Source: Burkholderiales bacterium (GTDB lineage Bacteria > Pseudomonadota > Gammaproteobacteria > Burkholderiales > Burkholderiaceae_C). From it: DNA of 64,000 nt. Of the stretch, positions 8,463 to 17,973 are shown one piece after another (the first letter of the stretch is position 1; every line of letters starts with the position of its first letter). A program made the position numbers and the translations under genes. The stretch covers positions 1 to 64,000 of the forward strand of contig JAGWTH010000010.1 of NCBI GenBank assembly GCA_028868995.1, given 5' to 3'. Under the pieces are notes generated by a model. It was not told the origin of the DNA. It ran no database searches and saw only the letters and a program-made list of their open reading frames with translations.

Positions 8463-10385
8463 TCAGCTGCTTTTCCGGACACGGAGATACCACTCGCACA
8501 GCAGGCGCACCTGCCGCCGCGTGTAGCCCTTCTCGACCATGCGGTTGACGAAATCCTCGTGCTTCTTGGCCTCGTCGGCGCTCGCCTTGGCGTTGAAGCT
8601 GATCACCGGCAGCAGCTCCTCGGTGTTGGAGAACATCTTCTTCTCGATCACCGTGCGCAGCTTCTCGTAGCTGGTCCACACCGGGTTCTTGCCGGCGTTG
8701 TTGGCACGCGCGCGCAGCACGAAGTTGACGATCTCGTTGCGGAAGTCCTTGGGGTTGGACAGCCCCGCGGGCTTCTCGATCTTCTCGAGCTCCGCGTTCA
8801 GCGCGCCTCGGTCGAAGATCTCGCCGGTGTCCGTGTCGCGGTACTCCTGGTCCTGGATCCAGAAGTCGGCGTAGGTCACGTAGCGGTCGAAGATGTTCTG
8901 GCCGTACTCGGAGTAGGACTCGAGGTAGGCCGTCTGGATCTCCTTGCCGATGAACTCCGCGTAGCGGGCGGCCAGGTGCTCCTTGATGTAGGCCAGGTAC
9001 TTCTGCTCGGTCTCGGCCGGGAACTGCTCGCGCTCGATCTGCTGCTCGAGCACGTACATCAGGTGCACCGGGTTGGCGGCGACCTCGTTGCTGTCGAAGT
9101 TGAAGACCTTGGAGATGATCTTGAAGGCGAAACGGGTGGAGATGCCCGTCATGCCCTCGTCGACGCCGGCGTAGTCGCGGTACTCCTGGTAGCTCTTGGC
9201 CTTGGGGTCGGTGTCCTTGAGGTTCTCGCCGTCGTACACCAGCATCTTGGAGAACAGGCTGGAATTCTCCGGCTCCTTCAGGCGGGTGAGCACCGAGAAC
9301 TGCGCCATCATCTTCAGCGTGCCGGGCGCGCAGACGGCGTCCTTGAGCGAGGAGTTGGCGATCAGCTTCTCGTAGATCTTGACCTCCTCGGTCACGCGCA
9401 GGCAGTACGGCACCTTGACCACGTAGATGCGGTCCAGGAAAGCCTCGTTGTTCTTGTTGTTCTTGAAAGCCTTCCACTCGCTCTCGTTGGAGTGGGCCAT
9501 CACGATGCCGTCGAACGGGATCGCGCCGAAGCCCTCGGTCCCCTTGAAGTTGCCTTCCTGGGTGGCCGTCAGCAGCGGGTGCAGCACCTTGATCGGCGCC
9601 TTGAACATCTCGACGAACTCCAGCAGGCCCTGGTTGGCCAGGCACAGGCCGCCGGAATAGCTGTAGGCGTCCGGGTCGTCCTGCGCGAAGCTCTCCAGCT
9701 TGCGGATGTCGACCTTGCCCACCAGCGAGGAGATGTCCTGGTTGTTCTCGTCGCCCGGCTCGGTCTTGGCGATGCCGGTCTGTCGCAGGATCGAGGGGTA
9801 GCGCTTGACGACCCGGAACTTGCGGATGTCGCCGCCGAACTCCTCCAGGCGCTTGACCGCCCAGGGCGACATGATCTTCTGCGTGTAGCGCCGCGGGATG
9901 CCGAACTGCTGCTCCAGCAGCGGGCTGTCCTCCTCGTTGCTGAACAGGCCCAGAGGCGACTCGTTCACCGGCGAGCCCTTCAGCGCGTAGAAGGGGATGT
10001 GCTCCATCAGCTGCTTCAGGCGCTCGGCGATCGACGACTTGCCGCCGCCGACGGGGCCCAGCAGGTACAGGATCTGCTTCTTCTCCTCCAGGCCCTGCGC
10101 GGCGTGGCGGAAGTGCGAGACGACCTGCTCGATCGGCTCTTCCAGGCCGAAGAAGTCCTTGAAGGCGGGATAGACGCGGATGACCTTGTTGCCGAAGATG
10201 CGCGACAGCCGCGGGTCGTGCCGGGTGTCCACCATCTCGGGTTCGCCGATCGCGGCCAGCATGCGCTCGGAGGCGGTGGCGTAGGCCAGCGGCTCCTTCC
10301 TGCACAGCTCGAGGTATTCCTCGATCGACATCTCTTCCTCGCGCTTGTGCTCGTAGCGCGCGAGGAAATTGCGGACGACGTCCAT
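8463..10385 (-). CDS. prkA: PrkA family serine protein kinase
   Basis: YLLGPVGGGKSSIAERLKQLME; SEYGQNIFDRYVTYADFWIQD. Confidence 0.93.
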   Translation of the reverse strand: MDVVRNFLARYEHKREEEMSIEEYLELCRKEPLAYATASERMLAAIGEPEMVDTRHDPRLSRIFGNKVIRVYPAFKDFFGLEEPIEQVVSHFRHAAQGLEEKKQILYLLGPVGGGKSSIAERLKQLMEHIPFYALKGSPVNESPLGLFSNEEDSPLLEQQFGIPRRYTQKIMSPWAVKRLEEFGGDIRKFRVVKRYPSILRQTGIAKTEPGDENNQDISSLVGKVDIRKLESFAQDDPDAYSYSGGLCLANQGLLEFVEMFKAPIKVLHPLLTATQEGNFKGTEGFGAIPFDGIVMAHSNESEWKAFKNNKNNEAFLDRIYVVKVPYCLRVTEEVKIYEKLIANSSLKDAVCAPGTLKMMAQFSVLTRLKEPENSSLFSKMLVYDGENLKDTDPKAKSYQEYRDYAGVDEGMTGISTRFAFKIISKVFNFDSNEVAANPVHLMYVLEQQIEREQFPAETEQKYLAYIKEHLAARYAEFIGKEIQTAYLESYSEYGQNIFDRYVTYADFWIQDQEYRDTDTGEIFDRGALNAELEKIEKPAGLSNPKDFRNEIVNFVLRARANNAGKNPVWTSYEKLRTVIEKKMFSNTEELLPVISFNAKASADEAKKHEDFVNRMVEKGYTRRQVRLLCEWYLRVRKSS

Positions 10386-10402
10386 GAAGCCTCCTTCGAT
10401 TC

Positions 10403-10428
10403 GCACCGCGGCCGAAGCCGCACGGTGC
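10403..10428 (-). promoter_or_regulatory. UUCG-capped hairpin in the prkA 5' leader
   Basis: Minus strand GCACCG-TG-CGGC-TTCG-GCCG-CGGTGC, then GGAGG and ATG. Confidence 0.65.
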
Positions 10429-10493
10429 CTCTGCCACCGTACTCCGGCGCCGGCTGCTCACTCAACGCGCCACGCAGTCCGAGCGCCGACTTC

Positions 10494-10521
10494 ACTGTAG
10501 GTGAACGGTAGATAAAAACAA
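10494..10521 (-). promoter_or_regulatory. Possible sigma70-type promoter for prkA
   Basis: Minus strand TTGTTT-N16-TACAGT. Confidence 0.3.
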
Positions 10522-11209
10522 GAGGACGGAGTTGCATCGATCACGCAATCGCCATGTAAACGACAGTCCCCGTTCCACCGTTCGCCGCGAGCGTGATCTT
10601 CTCCAGGCCGCGCCCGCTTCGGGATCGCCGCCGCACTCGTCATCGCGGACGCGCGGCGCGCTCGCGGCAAGGCTGAGGCATGACGCGTGCCAGAGGGGAC
10701 CTTGCGCACCGCATCACGAGGGCGCGCGCGCGGCGTCGACGGCGGGCCGTGCGCCGAGGGACTTCCCGCGCGGCCGCGAGTGCGGCATCATGCAGGCAGG
10801 GCGCCGTTCGCGGCGTCCCGGTGCCTCGCGGCGCGATGGAACGCGCGGCGAGGGCGAGACTCCGCCCCTGCAGAGGCGCGCGCGGCGCCCGGCGTTGTCG
10901 TGTGCGATCGGTGCAAGCCGCTTCGGTGACGGCCTGTTGCACCTGCGGTTCCGGGTGCGCGACGCCCCGGGGCGCCTGCCGCTTCATCAGCTCGACTGTG
11001 GCCACGCGCCGGAAACATGCGAATCGCGCGTCTGGCCGCGCTCGCGCAGCGCGCAGCGCGCACCGCACTGATATGAGGCCCTCCGTTGCATGCAAGGCAC
11101 CCTCGCGGCGTCGGGACGCACCGCATCGGGTCACGGCGGGCGCGCGGCCGCCGCGCGGGGCGGCGGTGAGCGCCGAAGTCCAGCGCCGACCGACCCCGGC
11201 GCCCCGACC

Positions 11210-12085
11210 TCAGGCCTTCGCCCGGTCCAGCCCCAGCAGCCGCACCGCGTTGCCCTTGAGGATGCCGGGCATCACCTCGGGCTTGAAGCCGGCCTCCTCG
11301 AAGTCCTTCATCCAGCGGTCCGGCGTGATCAGCGGGTAGTCGCTGCCGAACAGGATGCGGTCCTTCAGCAGCGTGTTGGCGTACTGCACCAGCTGCTTGG
11401 GGAAGTACTTCGGGCTCCAGCCGGAGAGGTCGATCCAGACGTTGGGCTTGTGCGTGGCCACCGACAACGCCTCGTCCTGCCAGGGGAAGCTGGGGTGCGC
11501 CATCACGATCTGCATGTCGGGGAAGTCGATCGCCACGTCGTCCAGGTGCATCGGGTTGCTGTACTCCAGGCGCAGGCCGCCGCCGCAGCGCATGCCCGAG
11601 CCGATGCCGCTGTGGCCGGTGTGGAAGATCGCCGGCATCTTGTGCGCGTTGATCACCTCGTAGATCGGCCAGGCCATCCTGTCGTACGGGTGGTACCCCT
11701 GCACCGTCGGGTGGAACTTGAAGCCCTTGATGCCCTCTTCCTTGATCAGACGCTCGGCCTCGCGCGCGCCCATCTTCCCCTTGTGCGGGTCGATGCTGGC
11801 GAAGGCGATCATCATGTCGGCGTTGTCGCGCGCGGCCTGCGCGATCTCCTCGTTGGGGATGCGGCGGCGGCCGAGCTTGGACTCGCTGTCCACGGTGAAC
11901 ATCACCAGCCCGATCTTGCGCTCCCGGTAGTAGGCGATGGTCTCCGCGATGGTCGGGCGGCGGTCGGAGCGGAAGTACTTGTCGGCCGCGCGGTCGTACT
12001 CCTCGCCGTAGTTGTCGAAGGGGTTCCAGCAGCTGACTTCCGCGTGCGTGTGCACGTCGATGGCGATGAGGTTGGCGTGGTCCAT
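11210..12085 (-). CDS. Amidohydrolase family protein (amidohydrolase_2 type)
   Basis: IDVHTHAEVS; GFKFHPTVQG; FHTGHSG; MAHPSFPW; LFGSDYPLITPDRW. Confidence 0.87.
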   Translation of the reverse strand: MDHANLIAIDVHTHAEVSCWNPFDNYGEEYDRAADKYFRSDRRPTIAETIAYYRERKIGLVMFTVDSESKLGRRRIPNEEIAQAARDNADMMIAFASIDPHKGKMGAREAERLIKEEGIKGFKFHPTVQGYHPYDRMAWPIYEVINAHKMPAIFHTGHSGIGSGMRCGGGLRLEYSNPMHLDDVAIDFPDMQIVMAHPSFPWQDEALSVATHKPNVWIDLSGWSPKYFPKQLVQYANTLLKDRILFGSDYPLITPDRWMKDFEEAGFKPEVMPGILKGNAVRLLGLDRAKA

Positions 12086-12105
12086 GGTGTCTCCGTGGGA
12101 GCCAA

Positions 12106-12121
12106 CTAGGGTAAGCCCTAG
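12106..12121. promoter_or_regulatory. Palindrome CTAGGG-TAAG-CCCTAG upstream of the amidohydrolase
   Basis: Perfect 6-bp inverted repeat in a divergent intergenic region. Confidence 0.45.
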
Positions 12122-12131
12122 GTGGCGGGGA

Positions 12132-12160
12132 TTGAATTCGTTATTGTTTATAACAATAAT
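12132..12160 (+). promoter_or_regulatory. Promoter (TTGAAT-N17-AATAAT) with operator TTATTGTT-TAT-AACAATAA at 12141-12159
   Basis: Perfect 8-bp palindrome in the spacer; hexamers correctly spaced; ATG at 12183. Confidence 0.6.
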
Positions 12161-12182
12161 CCGCCCACTCCGCAAACATCCC

Positions 12183-12959
12183 ATGAGCTCCAACCAAGAC
12201 ATCCAGCTCGAAGTCGACGGCGACGTCGCCATCGTGCGCCTGAACCGCCCGGGCAAGCGCAACGCCCTGTCCGACGGCCTGATCCTGGCCGTGCGCCACG
12301 CCTTCGAGAACCTGCCCTCCACCGTGCGCGCCGCCGTGCTCGACGGCGCGGGCGAACACTTCTGCGCCGGCCTCGACCTGTCCGAACTGAAGGAACGCGA
12401 CGCCGGCGCCGGCCTGCACCATTCCCGCATGTGGCACGCCGCGCTGGAGGAAGTCCAGTACGGCCCGGTGCCCGTGATCGCCGCGCTGCACGGCGCTGTG
12501 GTCGGCGGCGGCCTGGAGCTCGCCTCCGCCTGCCACATCCGCGTCGCGGACAGCACCACCTTCTACGCGCTGCCCGAGGGCGCGCGGGGCATCTTCGTGG
12601 GCGGCGGCGGCGCCGTGCGCATCCCCCGCCTGATCGGCGCGGCGCGCATGGCCGACATGATGCTCACGGGCCGCGTCTACCAGGCCGAGGAAGGCGAGCG
12701 CGCCGGCTTCGCCCAGTACCTGGTGCCCGAAGGCCAGGCCTTCGCCAAGGCACTGGAGCTCGCGAAGCGCGTGGCGCAGAACGCTCCGCTGACCAACTAC
12801 GCGCTGATGCACGCGCTGCCGCGCATCGCCGAACAGCCGGCCGACCAGGGCTTCCTGACCGAGGCGCTGATGGCCGCTATCGCGCAGAGCGCGCCGGAGG
12901 CCAAGCAGCGCGTGCGCGACTTCCTGGAAGGCCGCGCCGCCAAGGTCGGCAAGGGCTGA
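12183..12959 (+). CDS. Crotonase/enoyl-CoA hydratase family protein
   Basis: VAIVRLNRPGKRNALSDGL; HFCAGLDLSEL; ALHGAVVGGGLELA. Confidence 0.88.
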   Translation: MSSNQDIQLEVDGDVAIVRLNRPGKRNALSDGLILAVRHAFENLPSTVRAAVLDGAGEHFCAGLDLSELKERDAGAGLHHSRMWHAALEEVQYGPVPVIAALHGAVVGGGLELASACHIRVADSTTFYALPEGARGIFVGGGGAVRIPRLIGAARMADMMLTGRVYQAEEGERAGFAQYLVPEGQAFAKALELAKRVAQNAPLTNYALMHALPRIAEQPADQGFLTEALMAAIAQSAPEAKQRVRDFLEGRAAKVGKG

Positions 12960-12988
12960 AGGCACGGGGACCGAGGAGACCAGAGCGA

Positions 12989-14872
12989 ATGAGCACCCCC
13001 ACGAGTGCCGACGTCCGTTACCGGCCCATGCGCTTCGGCGTCACGCGTGGCGTGCTGCGCGAGGGCGAGGCCGGCGTGCGCTACCTGCGTGCCGAGCAGC
13101 CGCTGGAGGTCCATGCCGAGCGCATGACCGACCGCCTGCTGCACTGGGCACGGACCGCGCCCGACCGCGTCTTCATGGCGCGCCGCGTGCGCAACGCCGA
13201 CGGCAGCCGCGGCGACTGGCAGGCCATCACCTACGGCCAGGCGCTGCAGTCCGCGCGCAGCATCGGCCAGGCCCTGCTGGACCGCGGCCTGGGCGTCGAC
13301 CGCCCGGTCGCCATCCTGTGCGAGAACAGCCTGGAGCATGCGCTGATGGCGCTGGGCTGCCTCTATGCCGGCATCCCCTATTCGCCGGTGTCCTCGGCCT
13401 ATTCCACCGTCAGCCAGGACTACGACAAGCTGCGCCACGTGCTGCAGACGCTGACGCCGGGCCTGGTCTTCACCACCGACGCGCGCACCTATGGCCGCGC
13501 GATCCGGGCGGCCGTGCCCCCCGACGTGGAAGTGGTGCTGGCCGAGGGCGAGATCGAGGGCCGCGCCACCACGCCCTGGCAGGCACTGCTGGACACCGAG
13601 CCCACGCCCGCGGTGGACGACGCCATGGCCGCCACGCACCCGGGGACGATCACCAAGTTCCTGTTCACCTCCGGCTCCACCAAGCTGCCCAAGGCGGTGA
13701 TCAACACCCACCGCATGTGGTGCGCCAACCAGCAGCAGATGCGCCAGTCGATGCCGGTGCTGGCCGAGGAGCCGCCGGTGCTGGTGGACTGGCTGCCCTG
13801 GAACCACACCTTCGGCGGCAACCACAACGTCGGCCTGACCCTCTACAACGGCGGCACCTACTACATCGACGACGGCAAGCCGACCCCGGCGCTGATCGGC
13901 GAGACCCTGCGCAACCTGCGCGAGATCGCCCCCACCGTCTACTTCAACGTGCCCACCGGCTTCGAGATGGTGGCCCACGCGATGAAGGCCGACACCCAGC
14001 TGCGCCGCAACCTGCTGTCGCGGGTGCGCATGTTCTTCTACGCCGGCGCCGCCCTGGCCCAGCCGGTGTGGGACCTGCTGCACGAGGTGCAGGAGCAGGA
14101 GATCGGCGAACGCATCGTGATGGGCACGGGCCTGGGCATGACCGAGTCCTCGCCCTTCGCCGTGTTCATCACCAGCCCCGAGGTGAAGTCCGGCTACCTG
14201 GGCCTGCCCACGCCGGGCATGGAGCTCAAGCTGGTGCCCATCGAGGGCAAGACCGAGATCCGCTACAAGGGCCCCAACGTCACGCCGGGCTACTGGCGCA
14301 ACCCGGAGGCCAGCCAGGACGCGTTCGACGAGGAAGGCTACTTCTGCACCGGCGACGCCGTGCTGTGGATCGACGAGCAGGACTTCCACAAGGGCCTCAA
14401 GTTCGACGGCCGCATCGCCGAGGACTTCAAGCTCGCCACCGGCACCTTCGTCAGCGTCGGCCCGCTGCGCGCGAAGATCATCGCCGCGGGCGCGCCCTAC
14501 GTGTGGGACGCCGTGATCACCGGCCTGAACCGCAACGAGGTGGGCGCGCTGATCTTCCCGACGCCGAAGATCCGCCAGCTGGCGCCCGGACTGCCCGCCG
14601 ACGCGCCCCTGAAGGAGGTGCTGGAAAGCCCCGCGGTCCAGGCGCACTTCCAGGACGTGGTGGACAGGCTGGCGCGCGAGGCCACCGGCAGCGCCAACCG
14701 CGTCGCGCGGCTGCACCTGCTGGAGGTGCCGCCTTCCATCGACAAGGGCGAGGTCACCGACAAGGGCTCGATCAACCAGCGTGCCGTGCTGAAGCACCGC
14801 GACGACCTGGTGCAGGCCTTCCACGAGGACCGCCAGCCCTTCACCCTGAAACCCCACAAGGACAAAGCATGA
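12989..14872 (+). CDS. Feruloyl-CoA synthase (AMP-binding)
   Basis: KFLFTSGSTKLPKAVINTHRM; LPWNHTFGGNHN; MGTGLGMTESSPF. Confidence 0.87.
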   Translation: MSTPTSADVRYRPMRFGVTRGVLREGEAGVRYLRAEQPLEVHAERMTDRLLHWARTAPDRVFMARRVRNADGSRGDWQAITYGQALQSARSIGQALLDRGLGVDRPVAILCENSLEHALMALGCLYAGIPYSPVSSAYSTVSQDYDKLRHVLQTLTPGLVFTTDARTYGRAIRAAVPPDVEVVLAEGEIEGRATTPWQALLDTEPTPAVDDAMAATHPGTITKFLFTSGSTKLPKAVINTHRMWCANQQQMRQSMPVLAEEPPVLVDWLPWNHTFGGNHNVGLTLYNGGTYYIDDGKPTPALIGETLRNLREIAPTVYFNVPTGFEMVAHAMKADTQLRRNLLSRVRMFFYAGAALAQPVWDLLHEVQEQEIGERIVMGTGLGMTESSPFAVFITSPEVKSGYLGLPTPGMELKLVPIEGKTEIRYKGPNVTPGYWRNPEASQDAFDEEGYFCTGDAVLWIDEQDFHKGLKFDGRIAEDFKLATGTFVSVGPLRAKIIAAGAPYVWDAVITGLNRNEVGALIFPTPKIRQLAPGLPADAPLKEVLESPAVQAHFQDVVDRLAREATGSANRVARLHLLEVPPSIDKGEVTDKGSINQRAVLKHRDDLVQAFHEDRQPFTLKPHKDKA

Positions 14873-15633
14873 AGATCCAGGGACAGGCCGCGCTCGTGAC
14901 GGGCGGCGCCTCGGGCCTCGGCGAAGCCACCGCGCGCGAGCTGGCGCGCCTGGGCGCCAAGGTCGCCGTGCTGGACGTCAACCTGGCGCAGGCCGAGAAG
15001 GTCGCGGCCGATATCGGGGGCGTGGCCTGCCAGTGCGACATCACCAGCGCCGACAGCATGGCCGCCGCCATCGCCAGGGCGGCCGAAAAGCACGGCCCCG
15101 CGCGGATCCTGATGAACATCGCCGGCATCGGCACCGCCAAGCGCGTGGTGCAGAAGGACGGCAGCCCCGCGCCGCTGGAGGACTTCGCGCGCGTGGTGAA
15201 CATCAACCTGGTCGGCACCTACAACGCCAGCCGCCTGTTCGCCGCCGAATGCGCGAAGCTGCCGCCCCTGGAGGACAACGAGCGCGGCGTCATGCTGTTC
15301 ACCGCCTCGGTCGCCGCCTTCGACGGCCAGGTGGGCCAGCATGCCTACAGCGCCTCCAAGGGCGGCCTGGTGGGCATGACCCTGCCGATGGCGCGCGACC
15401 TGGCGCAGCACGGCATCCGCGTGTGCACCATCGCCCCCGGCCTGTTCGCCACGCCGCTCATGAAGCAGCTGCCGGAGCAGGTGCAGGCCTCGCTCGCGGC
15501 CTCCATCCCCTTCCCGCCACGCCTGGGCAAACCCGAAGAGTTCGCCGAGCTCGCCTGCCATATCGTCACGAACACCCACCTCAACGGCGAGGTGATCCGC
15601 CTCGACGGCGCCCTGCGCATGGCGCCGCGCTGA
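14869..15633 (+). CDS. SDR, 3-hydroxyacyl-CoA dehydrogenase type 2-like
   Basis: ALVTGGASGLGEATARELARLGAKVAVLDVN; HAYSASKGGLVGMTLPMARDL; ATG overlaps upstream stop. Confidence 0.87.
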   Translation: MKIQGQAALVTGGASGLGEATARELARLGAKVAVLDVNLAQAEKVAADIGGVACQCDITSADSMAAAIARAAEKHGPARILMNIAGIGTAKRVVQKDGSPAPLEDFARVVNINLVGTYNASRLFAAECAKLPPLEDNERGVMLFTASVAAFDGQVGQHAYSASKGGLVGMTLPMARDLAQHGIRVCTIAPGLFATPLMKQLPEQVQASLAASIPFPPRLGKPEEFAELACHIVTNTHLNGEVIRLDGALRMAPR

Positions 15634-15665
15634 CCCCTCAACCCAACGCAAGGAGACAAGAAGCC

Positions 15666-16802
15666 ATGAAATTCGTCCGCACCCTGATCGCCGCCGCGGT
15701 GGCGCTCACCGCCGCCAGCGCGGCGCTGGCCGACATCAACGTCGGCGTGTCGCTGTCGCTCACCGGCCCCGGTTCCGGCCTGGGCATCCCCATGCAGAAG
15801 CAGCTGGCGCTGTTCCCCAAGGAGATCGCCGGCGAGAAGGTCAATCTGATCATCCTCGACGACGCCACCGACCCGGGCAAGGGCGTGAGCAACGCGCGCC
15901 GCTTCATCACCGAGGACCACGTTGACCTGATCTTCGGCGGCTGCATCACCCCCGTGTCCGCGGCCATCGCGCCGGTCGCCGCCGAGAACAAGACCCTGCA
16001 GATCTCCGGCGCCCCGGTCGGCGTGCCCCCGGGCCAGGACCACTGGCTGTTCCGCCTGCCGCAGGGCAACGACGTGATGGCGCACGCCGTCGTCGGCGAG
16101 ATGAAGAAGCTGGGCGTCAAGACCATCGGCTTCCTGGGCTACACCGACGCCTACGGCGAGCTGTGGCTCAAGGCCATGCAGCCGGAGGCCGAGAAGAACG
16201 GCATGAAGATCGTCGCCGTCGAGCGCTTCGCCCGCACCGACACCAGCGTCACGCCCCAGGCCCTGAAGCTGGTTTCCGCCAACCCCGACGCGATCCTGGT
16301 CGTCGCCTCCGGCTCCGGCGCCGCGATGCCGGAGATGGGCATCGTCGAGCGCGGCTACAAGGGCAAGATCTTCCAGACCCACGCCGCGGCCACGCCCGAC
16401 CTGATGCGCATCGGCGGCAAGGAGGTCGAGGGCACCTACGTGGTCTCCGGCCCGGCCGTCGTCGCCGAGCAGCTGCCCGACAGCCACCCGTCCAAGAAGG
16501 TCGCCATCGACTTCGTCACCAAGTTCGAGAAGGCCTACGGCCCGGGTTCGCGCAACCAGTTCGCCGGGCACTCCTACGACTTCGGCATCGTGATGGAGAA
16601 GATCGTCCCGATGGCGCTGAAGAAGGGCAAGCCCGGCACGCCCGAGTTCCGCGCGGCGCTGCGCGACTCGATGGAGACCATGGGCCGCACCATCCTGGCC
16701 CACGGCGTGATGAACTGGACGCCCACCGACCACTGGGGCTACACGAACGAGACGGGCGTGATGCTGCAGGTCAAGGACGGCAAGTTCGTCGTGGTCAAGT
16801 AA
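15666..16802 (+). CDS. ABC transporter substrate-binding protein (LivK-like)
   Basis: Signal peptide; [20 protein letters not shown]; periplasmic-binding fold motifs. Confidence 0.87.
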   Translation: MKFVRTLIAAAVALTAASAALADINVGVSLSLTGPGSGLGIPMQKQLALFPKEIAGEKVNLIILDDATDPGKGVSNARRFITEDHVDLIFGGCITPVSAAIAPVAAENKTLQISGAPVGVPPGQDHWLFRLPQGNDVMAHAVVGEMKKLGVKTIGFLGYTDAYGELWLKAMQPEAEKNGMKIVAVERFARTDTSVTPQALKLVSANPDAILVVASGSGAAMPEMGIVERGYKGKIFQTHAAATPDLMRIGGKEVEGTYVVSGPAVVAEQLPDSHPSKKVAIDFVTKFEKAYGPGSRNQFAGHSYDFGIVMEKIVPMALKKGKPGTPEFRAALRDSMETMGRTILAHGVMNWTPTDHWGYTNETGVMLQVKDGKFVVVK

Positions 16803-16817
16803 GCGCCTTGCCCTTTC

Positions 16818-16840
16818 GCCTTCCCCCTGCGGGGGAAGGC
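16818..16840. repeat. Perfect hairpin GCCTTCCCCC-TGC-GGGGGAAGGC
   Basis: 10-bp arms, intergenic. Confidence 0.8.
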
Positions 16841-16890
16841 GGGGATGGGGGCGCACGGCGCGCATCCGAGTCCGTACGCCGCCACCCCGA

Positions 16891-16911
16891 CCCTCCCCCG
16901 GTGGGGGAGGG
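16891..16911. repeat. Perfect hairpin CCCTCCCCC-GGT-GGGGGAGGG
   Basis: 9-bp arms, intergenic. Confidence 0.8.
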
Positions 16912-16935
16912 AGCCAGCAGAACCAAGTCACCTCC

Positions 16936-17973
16936 ATGGATTTCTCCATCGCCGGCATCCTCGCGCTGGACGGCCTCACCAACGGCGCCGTCTACGCGCT
17001 GCTCGCACTGGCCACGGTGCTGGTGTTCGCCGTCACCCGCGTCATCTTCATCCCGCAAGGCGAGTTCGTCGCCTTCGGCGCGCTCACCCTCGCCCTGTTC
17101 CAGGCCGGCAAGGTGCCCGGCACCGTGTGGTTCCTGCTCGCGCTGGCCGTGCTGGCCGCGCTGTCGGACCTCGTCCACGGCTGGCGCCACCATGTCCCCG
17201 CGAAGCGCCTGGCCCGCCGGGTCCTGCGCACGCTCGCCTGGCCCGTCGTCGCCTCCGCCGTGGCCGTCTGGGCCGCGCCCCGGGGCTTCCCGCTGCCGGT
17301 TCAGGCCCTGCTCACGCTGGCGCTGGTCACGCCCTTCGGCAGCCTGATCTACCGGCTCGCCTACGAATCGCTGGCCGACGCCTCGGTGCTCGTGCTGCTG
17401 ATCGTCTCGGTGGGCGTGCATTTCGCCCTGGTGGGCCTGGGCCTCGTGTTCTTCGGCGCCGAGGGCTTCCGCAACCCGAGCTTCTGGGACGAGCGCTTCT
17501 CCGCCGGCCCGCTCACCCTCACCGGCCAGGCCGTGATCATCTTCCTCGCCTCGATCGCGCTGATCGTGCTGCTTTACCTCTTCTTCGAACGCACCCTCAC
17601 CGGCAAGGCGCTGCGCGCCACGGCGGTGAACCGCGCCGGCGCCCGCCTCATGGGCATCTCCTCCGCCGGCGCCGGGCGCCTCGCCTTCCTGATGGCGGCG
17701 CTGATCGGCGCCCTGTCCGGCCTGCTGATCGGCCCGACCACGACCATCTTCTACGACAGCGGCTTCCTGATCGGCCTCAAGGGCTTCGTCGCCGCGGTGT
17801 TCGCGGGGCTCTCCAGCTATCCGCTGGCGCTGGTCGGCGCGCTGGGCGTCGGCCTGCTGGAAAGCTTCGGCTCCTTCTGGGCCAGCTCCTTCAAGGAGGT
17901 CATCGTCTTCAGCGCCATCCTGCCAGTGCTGCTGTGGCGCTCGCTGTCCGACCCGCACGGCGAGGAGCATTGA
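16936..17973 (+). CDS. Branched-chain amino-acid type ABC permease (LivH-like)
   Basis: Polytopic; [28 protein letters not shown]. Confidence 0.87.
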   Translation: MDFSIAGILALDGLTNGAVYALLALATVLVFAVTRVIFIPQGEFVAFGALTLALFQAGKVPGTVWFLLALAVLAALSDLVHGWRHHVPAKRLARRVLRTLAWPVVASAVAVWAAPRGFPLPVQALLTLALVTPFGSLIYRLAYESLADASVLVLLIVSVGVHFALVGLGLVFFGAEGFRNPSFWDERFSAGPLTLTGQAVIIFLASIALIVLLYLFFERTLTGKALRATAVNRAGARLMGISSAGAGRLAFLMAALIGALSGLLIGPTTTIFYDSGFLIGLKGFVAAVFAGLSSYPLALVGALGVGLLESFGSFWASSFKEVIVFSAILPVLLWRSLSDPHGEEH

